A stretch of DNA of 64,000 nt from CAWJMD01 sp963700925. Lineage in GTDB: Bacteria; Actinomycetota; Actinomycetes; Actinomycetales; CAWJMD01. The notes beneath the pieces are model-generated. The model did no database searches. It was not told the origin of the DNA and saw nothing but the letters and a program-made list of their open reading frames with translations. The DNA is taken from positions 62,001-126,000 of the forward strand of contig OY969553.1 in NCBI GenBank assembly GCA_963700925.1, given 5' to 3'. A program made the position numbers and the translations under genes. Shown piece by piece: positions 18,840 to 25,285 of the stretch. Every line of letters starts with the position of its first letter. The stretch's first letter is position 1.

Positions 18840-19587
18840 CGATGACCACCACGGAACCGGTCATGAAGCTGGAGGCGTCGGAGGCGAGGTACACGACGGT
18901 CGGCGCGATCTCCTCCGGAACGGCATAGCGCTGCATCGGCGCGTCCTCGATCCACCGGGCCCGGAACCGGGGCTCGTCGACGGGGGCCATCTCGGTCTTC
19001 ACGTACCCGGGAGCGACGGCGTTGACGCGGATCCCGAGCGGTGCCCACTCGGCCGCGAGCGACTTCGTCAGCTGGTGCACGGCTGCCTTGGACGCGTTGT
19101 AGGCGGGCTGCCACTGCGGCCGGTTGACGATCTGCGCCGAGATCGAGCCGATGTTGACGATCGAGCCGCCGCCGTTGTCGGCCATGTGAGCCGCAGCGGC
19201 CTGGCTGGCGCGCCAGAGTCCGCCCACGTTGACGTCGAAGACCGCGTCGAACTCGTCGTCCGGCACCTCGAGAGCTGGCCGGTGGTAACAGATGCCGGCG
19301 TTGTTGACCAGCACGTCCAACCGTCCGTTGTGCTCGACGGCTGCCGCCACCCCCGTCCGCACCGACGCGGCGTCGGAGACGTCGAGGCCGATCCCCTTGA
19401 CGCGTCGTCCTGTCTCGGCGGCAAGGACTTCGGCGGCCGCGACACACGCGGCCTCGTCGCGCGCGCCGATCACCACGTCGGCACCGGCCTCAGCGAGCCC
19501 GCGGGCGAATGCGAAGCCGAGGCCGCGGTAGCCGCCGGTGACGAGGGCGCTGCGACCCTCGAGCGAGAACGTGTCGAGGATGCTCAC
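18817..19587 (-). CDS. Short-chain dehydrogenase/reductase of the polyol operon
   Basis: 256 residues from GTG 19587 (GTGA overlap with the preceding stop). Classical SDR features: TGGYRGLG cofactor loop, NNAG, catalytic Ser in IGSISAQ, YNASK active site, and C-terminal VVIDGGYTVF. It resembles sorbitol, gluconate and xylitol/arabinitol-type NAD(P)-dependent SDRs. Being the second of three dehydrogenases in one operon, it probably extends the substrate range to other polyols; the exact substrate is unknown. Confidence 0.85.
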   Translation of the reverse strand: MSILDTFSLEGRSALVTGGYRGLGFAFARGLAEAGADVVIGARDEAACVAAAEVLAAETGRRVKGIGLDVSDAASVRTGVAAAVEHNGRLDVLVNNAGICYHRPALEVPDDEFDAVFDVNVGGLWRASQAAAAHMADNGGGSIVNIGSISAQIVNRPQWQPAYNASKAAVHQLTKSLAAEWAPLGIRVNAVAPGYVKTEMAPVDEPRFRARWIEDAPMQRYAVPEEIAPTVVYLASDASSFMTGSVVVIDGGYTVF

Positions 19588-20618
19588 GGCCGGGACACTA
19601 CAACGACCGACTTCATGCTCGCCGGGTCGTCGTCGCTCGTCAGGGCAGCCTCGGTGTCCTCCAGGTCGAACTCCGCGGTGACGAGCCCGTCGAGGTCGGT
19701 GCCGGGCTGCAGGGCGGCGGCGATCGCGGCTGGCCAGGTGTCGACGTAGCGGAACACCCCGGTGAGCACGAGCTCGCGGAAGGCGATCAGCTGCACCGGC
19801 AGCGAGATCTCTTCTGCGCCAAGCCCGACCAGCACTGCCGTGCCACTCTCGCGCAACGCGTGCAGACCGGACAGGAGCGCCGGCGTGGCACCGGAGCACT
19901 CGATGAACGCGTCCACCCCGAGCGACGCGAGGTCGACGCCCGGGTCGGCGGGGTCGAGCGCTGTCGTGGCGCCGAACGACAGGATCCGCTCGCGACGCGA
20001 AGGCACCAGGTCGGTGACCACCACCTCGCTGGCTCCGCGCGCCCGGGCAGCGAGCGAGGCGAGGGCCCCGATCGGGCCGGCTCCCGTGACGAGCACCCGT
20101 GAGCCCGGACCGACGTGGGCCTTCTCGCACGCCCACAGGCCGACCGAGAACGGCTCCAGCAGAGCCGCGGCATGGTCGGAGACGGCGTCCGGAACGGGGT
20201 GAGCGAAGTCGGCGGGCGCTACGACGTAGTCGCAGAACGCACCGTCCACCGGCGGCGTCGCGTAGAACTCGAGGTCGGAGCACATGTTGTAGCGGCCCGA
20301 CTTGCAGGCCCGGCACCGGCGGCAGGGTCGCTGCGGCTCGATCGCCACCCGCTGCCCAACCCGGTCCGCGGAGACCCCCGCCCCGACGTCGACGACGACG
20401 CCCGAGACCTCGTGCCCCAGCACCAGAGGGCTCTCGACGACGAAGGTGCCGATCCGACCTTCCTTGTAGTAGTGGACATCTGACCCACACACACCAACGG
20501 ATCGCACCTGCACGAGCACGTCGTCAGTGAGCGGGACGGGGACCGGCCGCTCCTGCATCTCGATCGCACGCGCCGAGGTCAGCACGCTCGCGCGCATGGT
20601 CTTCGGGATGCTGCTCAC
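19584..20618 (-). CDS. Zn-dependent polyol dehydrogenase (sorbitol/xylitol dehydrogenase-like MDR)
   Basis: 344 residues. Catalytic zinc ligands appear as CGSD and GHE, with a further Glu in LLEPFSVG. A structural zinc cluster is suggested by CRRCRACKSGRYNMC, and the nucleotide fold is VLVTGAGPIGALASLAARA. The match is to L-iditol 2-dehydrogenase/xylitol dehydrogenase, which oxidise the C2 hydroxyl of polyols with NAD+. It lies 16 bp after the second permease, placing catabolism directly behind uptake. Confidence 0.87.
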   Translation of the reverse strand: MSSIPKTMRASVLTSARAIEMQERPVPVPLTDDVLVQVRSVGVCGSDVHYYKEGRIGTFVVESPLVLGHEVSGVVVDVGAGVSADRVGQRVAIEPQRPCRRCRACKSGRYNMCSDLEFYATPPVDGAFCDYVVAPADFAHPVPDAVSDHAAALLEPFSVGLWACEKAHVGPGSRVLVTGAGPIGALASLAARARGASEVVVTDLVPSRRERILSFGATTALDPADPGVDLASLGVDAFIECSGATPALLSGLHALRESGTAVLVGLGAEEISLPVQLIAFRELVLTGVFRYVDTWPAAIAAALQPGTDLDGLVTAEFDLEDTEAALTSDDDPASMKSVVVVSRP

Positions 20619-20634
20619 GTCCGGTCTCCTCCGC

Positions 20635-21564
20635 TCACTTCACCGCGCCGAGCGACAGGCCCTGGACGAGCTTGTCCTGCGCGGCGAACCCGGCGGCGAG
20701 CACCGGCAACGATATAGCCGTTGCGGCAGCGCAGACCTGGGCGAGGAACAGGCCCTGGCTGGTGGCGAACCCGGTGAGGAACACCGGCGAGGTACCGGCC
20801 ACCGTCGAGGTGAGGGTGCGGGCGAGGAGCAGCTCGTTCCAGCTGAAGATGAAGCAGATCAGCGCGGTCGCCGCCATCCCCGGCATCGCGACCGGCGCGA
20901 CGACCCGGACGAGGATCTGAGGCAGGTTCGCGCCGTCGAGCTGGGCGGCCTCGAGCATCTCGGTCGGCACCTCGGCGAGGAAGCTGCGCATCATCCACAC
21001 CGCGATCGGCAGGTTCATCGCGGTGTAGAGCAGTGTCAGCAGGTTGATGTCGTCGAGCAGACCGGTGTTGCGCGCGAACAGGTACAGGGGCAGCAGGCCC
21101 GCGACGATGGGCAGGAACTTGGTCGACAGGAAGAAGAACATCACGTCGGTCCACTTGCGCACCGGCTTGATCGACAGGGCGTACGCCGCCGGGACGGCGA
21201 GCAGCAGCACGATCACTGTCGAGGCCACCGACGCCGTCAACGAGTTCAGCAGCGGTGCAACCGGGTTGCGGCCGCCGTCGAGCCCGAGGAACGCGCGGTA
21301 CCCGTCCAGCGTCAGCGGTGCGAGGAGCGACGGCGGGTTCGTCGCCGCGTCCGTCTCGGAGTGGAACGACGTGAGCACCATGAAGAGGACGGGCAGCACG
21401 AACAGCAGGCCCACCGCCCAGGCGAGCACGCCCCACAGCGGGCTGGCCTTCTTCTCCAGCGACTTGTTGCGCCGGGGCGCCTTGACGGCCGTGGAAACGC
21501 CTGTGCCGGTGGACTTGTCGGTGGACTTGTCGGTGGACCTCGTGGTCCGTGCCTCGGTGCTCAT
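20635..21564 (-). CDS. Carbohydrate ABC transporter permease (MalG type)
   Basis: 309 residues from ATG 21564, preceded by GAGGAGAA and overlapping the first permease stop as ATGA. A low-complexity N-terminus with a repeated STDK (a 12-bp duplication near 21512-21540) is followed by about six helices and the EAA loop EMLEAAQLDGANLPQILVRVVAPVAMPG. It forms the transmembrane pore with the product of 21561-22544. Its sequence style matches polyol (sorbitol/mannitol) permeases. Confidence 0.9.
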   Translation of the reverse strand: MSTEARTTRSTDKSTDKSTGTGVSTAVKAPRRNKSLEKKASPLWGVLAWAVGLLFVLPVLFMVLTSFHSETDAATNPPSLLAPLTLDGYRAFLGLDGGRNPVAPLLNSLTASVASTVIVLLLAVPAAYALSIKPVRKWTDVMFFFLSTKFLPIVAGLLPLYLFARNTGLLDDINLLTLLYTAMNLPIAVWMMRSFLAEVPTEMLEAAQLDGANLPQILVRVVAPVAMPGMAATALICFIFSWNELLLARTLTSTVAGTSPVFLTGFATSQGLFLAQVCAAATAISLPVLAAGFAAQDKLVQGLSLGAVK

Positions 21565-22544
21565 CGGGCGTTCTCCTCGTTGAAGAGGCTGGACACCACG
21601 CGCAGCGCGAACGTGGCGATGATGATGGTGCCGATCACGACGACGACGCCCTGGGCCGATGCCAGTCCGTAGTCCTGCTTCTGGAAGAAGGTGGCGTAGA
21701 TCGTGTACGGCAGGTTGGCCGTGCCGAGCGCGCCCGCGGTCATGATGAACACGGCGTCGAAGGCCTGCACGATGTAGATGCAGCCGAGCAGCCCGCCGAG
21801 CTCGATGTAGCGGCGCAGGTGCGGGAGCGTGAGGTAGCGGAAGATCTGCATGGCGCTCGCCCCGTCGACCCGGGCGGCCTCCACGACGTCGTTCGGCTTG
21901 GACTGCAGGCCCGCCAGCAGGATGAGCATCATGAACGGCGTCCACTGCCAGATCAGGGCGAGCTCGATCGACAGCAGGGGGAAGTCCTGCAGCCACGCCA
22001 CCTGCGGCGGGCTGTCGGACCCGAAGATTCCCCAGATCCACGTCAGCACACCGTTGATCAGCCCGTACGACGGGTTGAGGATGCCGTGCTTCCACAGCAG
22101 CGCGGCGGCGACGGGCACGACGAGGAACGGCGCGATCATCATCGTCCGGACGGCCCCACGTCCGAAGAAGGTGCGGTCCAGCAGCAACGCGATCAGCATG
22201 CCGAGGACGAGGCTGACCGCCACCACCGTGAAGGTGAGCAGGATCGTCGTCCACACCGCGCTGCGGATGCTCGGGTTGGTGAAGACCTGCACGTAGTTGT
22301 CGAAGCCTGTGAAGCCACGCTGGTCCGGACGGAGAGCCCGCCAGTCCATGAACGAGACGACGATGGTGACGAGGAACGGCAGCTGGGTCGCCGCGATCGT
22401 GAAGATCAGCGCGGGCAGGAGCGGCAGCCGTCGACGGCGCGCCTCGCTCTTGCTCTGCGCCATCTGGCCGGGAGCCAGGTCGGTGGTGCGCCTCTCCGGC
22501 GCCTGGTCCTCGGCCGGTGCCGAGCGAGCGGTGGCGGTGCTCAT
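21561..22544 (-). CDS. Carbohydrate ABC transporter permease (MalF type)
   Basis: 327 residues from ATG 22544, with GAAGGAG five bases upstream; a longer frame back to 22616 runs into a GC-rich hairpin and is less likely. Six predicted helices and the EAA motif DVVEAARVDGASAMQIFRYLTLPHLRR. Partner of the MalG-type permease. It is separated from the binding-protein gene by 155 bp containing a stem-loop. Confidence 0.9.
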   Translation of the reverse strand: MSTATARSAPAEDQAPERRTTDLAPGQMAQSKSEARRRRLPLLPALIFTIAATQLPFLVTIVVSFMDWRALRPDQRGFTGFDNYVQVFTNPSIRSAVWTTILLTFTVVAVSLVLGMLIALLLDRTFFGRGAVRTMMIAPFLVVPVAAALLWKHGILNPSYGLINGVLTWIWGIFGSDSPPQVAWLQDFPLLSIELALIWQWTPFMMLILLAGLQSKPNDVVEAARVDGASAMQIFRYLTLPHLRRYIELGGLLGCIYIVQAFDAVFIMTAGALGTANLPYTIYATFFQKQDYGLASAQGVVVVIGTIIIATFALRVVSSLFNEENAR

Positions 22545-22577
22545 GAGCTCCTTCTTCCATGGGGCTTCCATGGGGCC

Positions 22578-22607
22578 CCGCCCGCGGCCGCGAGGGGTCG
22601 CGGGCGG
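22578..22607 (-). terminator. Intercistronic stem-loop between binding protein and permeases
   Basis: Perfect 9-bp arms CCGCCCGCG (22578-22586) and CGCGGGCGG (22599-22607) around a 12-base loop. It lies 34 bases before the permease start, in the only long gap (155 bp) of an otherwise overlapping operon. Such structures often attenuate or stabilise mRNA so that the binding protein is made in excess over the membrane subunits. Confidence 0.55.
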
Positions 22608-22699
22608 AGCCACCACGCCAGGGGGTCTGACGGGTCGTGCTGTTTCATGCTGTTTCGTGCTGTCCTTGCTCGCCCTCCGGCGAGCCGTGCGGGACGGCG

Positions 22700-24079
22700 C
22701 TACTTGTTGGCGTCGCCGGCTTCCTGGGCCAGCTGCTGCCCTCGGTCGAGCGCCTCCTGGACGGTCGACTGACCGGCGATTGCGGCGCTCACCCCCTGTG
22801 AGACCTCGGTGGCCATCCCGGCGAACTCGGGGATGGCGACGAACTGGATGCCCGGCGCCGGCCGTGGCTGCACTCCCGGGTTGGTCGGGTCAGCCGCGTT
22901 GATGGACGCGAGGGTCTGCTCGTAGAAGGCAGCCGCGGACTCCTGGTAGTCGGGGTTCTCGTAAGTAGAGGTCCGCTTGCCGGCCGGCACGTTGGCCCAG
23001 CCGATCTCGGCGCCCACGAGCTCCTCGTACTCCTTCGAGCTCGCCCAGGAGATGAACTCCCATGCGGCGTCCTTGTTGTCCGAGGCCTCCTGGATCGCGA
23101 ACGCCCAGCTGTAGATCCAGCCGGAGGAGTCGGTCTCCTTCACCGGCGCCGGGGCGTAGCCCACCTTCCCGGCGACCGGAGAGCCTTCGGCCTCGAGCGA
23201 GCCCGCAGCCGACGTCGCGTCGTACCACATCGCCGTACCGCCCTGCTGGAACGAGTTGAGGCACTCGGTGAAGCCGGCGTTGGCCGGTCCCGGCTCGCCG
23301 TGCTTCTGCACCAGGTCCACGTAGAACTCGGTGGCCTCGGTGAACTCCGGCGCGTCGACCTGGGCGTCGAAGTTCTCGTCGAACCACGTGCCGCCGAAGG
23401 TGTTGACCACGGTTGTGAGCGGCGCGAAGACCTGGCCCCATCCCGGCAGGCCGCGCAGGCAGATGCCCTTCATGCCCGCCTCCGCGCCGTCGACCTCGGC
23501 AGCCAGCGCCGCGACCTCGTCCCAGGTGGGCTTCTCCGGCATCGTCAGGCCGTGCGCGTCGAAGATGTCCTGGCGGTACATCAGGAACGAGCTCTCGCCG
23601 TAGAACGGCTGCGCGTAGAGAGAGCCGTCCTCGCCGCGCAGGCCGTCCGCGATCGGCTTGAGGATGTCGTCCTGGTCGAAGTCCTCGTCGGCCTCGACGT
23701 ACTCGTCGAGGTTGGCGACCCACTTGTTGGCCGAGAAGAAGGGCGTCTCGTAGTTGGAGATCGTCGCGACGTCGTACTGCCCTGACTGGGCCGCGAAGTC
23801 GGTCTGGATGCTGTCGCGCACGTCGTTCTCGGGCAGGACGGTGAGGTTGACCGTGATCCCGGACTCCTCCTCGAAGGTGCCGACCAGGGTCTCGAGGTCC
23901 TCCATCTGCGGGTTGTTGACCATGATGACGTCGATGCTGCCGCCGGCCTCACCGTCCCCACCACCGCCTCCACCACCCCCGCCACCGCCGGCGCCCGAGC
24001 AGCCGGAGATGACGACGGCCAGTCCTGCGGCGGCGGCAACGGCTGCGGTGCGCCGGGCCTTGCGTCGAGGTGTTGCCAT
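22700..24079 (-). CDS. Sugar/polyol ABC transporter substrate-binding lipoprotein
   Basis: 459 residues. A basic N-terminus and hydrophobic stretch end in lipobox VISGC (Cys27), followed by an unusual run of 11 glycines that acts as a flexible tether. The mature part is an SBP_bac_1-type receptor (EEESGITVNLTVLPENDVRD; QPFYGESSFLMYRQDIFDAHG). Cys pairs in GMKGICLRG and GFTECLNS are compatible with the sorbitol/mannitol-binding group. Located 17 bp after lacI. Confidence 0.9.
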   Translation of the reverse strand: MATPRRKARRTAAVAAAAGLAVVISGCSGAGGGGGGGGGGGDGEAGGSIDVIMVNNPQMEDLETLVGTFEEESGITVNLTVLPENDVRDSIQTDFAAQSGQYDVATISNYETPFFSANKWVANLDEYVEADEDFDQDDILKPIADGLRGEDGSLYAQPFYGESSFLMYRQDIFDAHGLTMPEKPTWDEVAALAAEVDGAEAGMKGICLRGLPGWGQVFAPLTTVVNTFGGTWFDENFDAQVDAPEFTEATEFYVDLVQKHGEPGPANAGFTECLNSFQQGGTAMWYDATSAAGSLEAEGSPVAGKVGYAPAPVKETDSSGWIYSWAFAIQEASDNKDAAWEFISWASSKEYEELVGAEIGWANVPAGKRTSTYENPDYQESAAAFYEQTLASINAADPTNPGVQPRPAPGIQFVAIPEFAGMATEVSQGVSAAIAGQSTVQEALDRGQQLAQEAGDANK

Positions 24080-24096
24080 GAGTGCGTCCTCTTCCT

Positions 24097-25149
24097 CTAT
24101 CTCCGCCCGGCTGCTCTGCCGGGGTCGTCCGGATGGGTGGTGGCCTGCGGGCCGCGCTCGGCGGACCCGCGTTCGATGAGCGTCAGTGGCAGCTCGACGT
24201 GGCGGGGAGGCCCCTGGTAGCCGCCGATGCGGTCGAAGAGCAGCTCCGCGGCCGTGCCCGCGATGCCCTCCACGTCCTGTTCCAGGACCGTGAGGCCCGG
24301 TTCGAAGGCGTCGGCGCCGGCGAGGTCGTCGACCGCGGCGACGGCGAGGTCGCGGCGCCCGAGCGACCGGATGGCCGACATCAGGCCCATCGTGGTGCGG
24401 GCCACGCCGGAGATGACGGCCGTGGCACTGCGCGCCGCGGCGAGCGCCTCGACGGCGCGCTCAGGCGTCTCCGACGGGACGTAGCCCAGCCAGGCGACCT
24501 CCGGCTCGAGTCCGGCGGCCTCCATCGCTGCTCGGTACCCCTCTGAGCGCAGCACGACGGTGGACGCGGCCTCGCCGCTGCCGACGAACAGCACGCGCTC
24601 GTGGCGGAAGCCCAGCACGTGCTCGGTCAGGCGCCTCCCGGCTGCGACGTTGTCGATACCGACGCTGTCGGAGAGCGGGCTGGGGCCCGCGGCGTCGACC
24701 TGAACCACCGGGAGGTCGTGCGCGATCTGCTCGAGGAAACCCTGCGGCGCACCCGCTGTGCCGGTGGCGACGACCAGACCCGACACGGAGCGGGACAGCA
24801 GCGGCGCCACGGCCTCGGCTTCGGAGCGCCCGGAGCCGGCGCACGAGATGATGACGCCGTAGCCGCGCTCGTGGGCCAGCTGCTCGACCACCGCGACGAT
24901 CCGGCCGAAGAACGGGATCGTGAAGTCCTCGAGGGCCAGGCCGATGGCCTCGTCGCGGCCGACCCGCAGCGAGCGGGCCTGGTGGTTCACCGAGTAGCCG
25001 AGCTCGGCGGCTACCTCGCGGACCCGGACGGCCACCTCCTCGCGGACGCCAGCACCTCCGTGCAGGACCCGGGAGACCGTCGAGGCGCTGACACCGGCGG
25101 CACGCGCGATGTCCACGAGCTTGACTCGTGACCCCGCGATGCCTGCCAT
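24097..25149 (-). CDS. LacI-family repressor of the polyol operon
   Basis: 350 residues from ATG 25149, with AGGAG upstream. The HTH is VKLVDIARAAGVSASTVSRVLHGGAGV with the following hinge helix EVAAELGYSVNHQARSLRVG, and a periplasmic-binding-protein-like effector domain follows. It is the first gene of the operon it presumably represses; two operator-like sites lie 54-91 bp upstream. The inducer is probably the transported polyol or its ketose. Confidence 0.9.
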   Translation of the reverse strand: MAGIAGSRVKLVDIARAAGVSASTVSRVLHGGAGVREEVAVRVREVAAELGYSVNHQARSLRVGRDEAIGLALEDFTIPFFGRIVAVVEQLAHERGYGVIISCAGSGRSEAEAVAPLLSRSVSGLVVATGTAGAPQGFLEQIAHDLPVVQVDAAGPSPLSDSVGIDNVAAGRRLTEHVLGFRHERVLFVGSGEAASTVVLRSEGYRAAMEAAGLEPEVAWLGYVPSETPERAVEALAAARSATAVISGVARTTMGLMSAIRSLGRRDLAVAAVDDLAGADAFEPGLTVLEQDVEGIAGTAAELLFDRIGGYQGPPRHVELPLTLIERGSAERGPQATTHPDDPGRAAGRR

Positions 25150-25202
25150 GGCCTGCTCCTGACGACGTCGTCCAGCGAACACGAGCGACACTGCACCCGG
25201 TC

Positions 25203-25240
25203 TGCAAACGTTGTCAAGACTTTCGCTGCAATCGTTGTCA
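25203..25240 (-). promoter_or_regulatory. Tandem LacI-type operators overlapping the promoter
   Basis: Two 14-bp sites, TGCAAACGTTGTCA (25203-25216) and TGCAATCGTTGTCA (25227-25240), differ at one base and start 24 bp apart. Both have the central CG and TGNAAN-CG-NTTNCA-like half sites expected of LacI-family operators. On the minus strand the first contains TTGACA, a -35-like hexamer, so repressor binding would occlude RNA polymerase. Confidence 0.65.
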
Positions 25241-25285
25241 GATGTCTCAGATCGTGGTCAGACGGGTCGCGCGGTGCGGGGCGCG

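Noticed and set aside
20635..22560. A 641-residue open frame spanning both sugar permeases
   Set aside because: Its N-terminal half is an out-of-frame shadow of the MalF-type gene; the authentic MalG-type gene starts at 21564 with a good SD.
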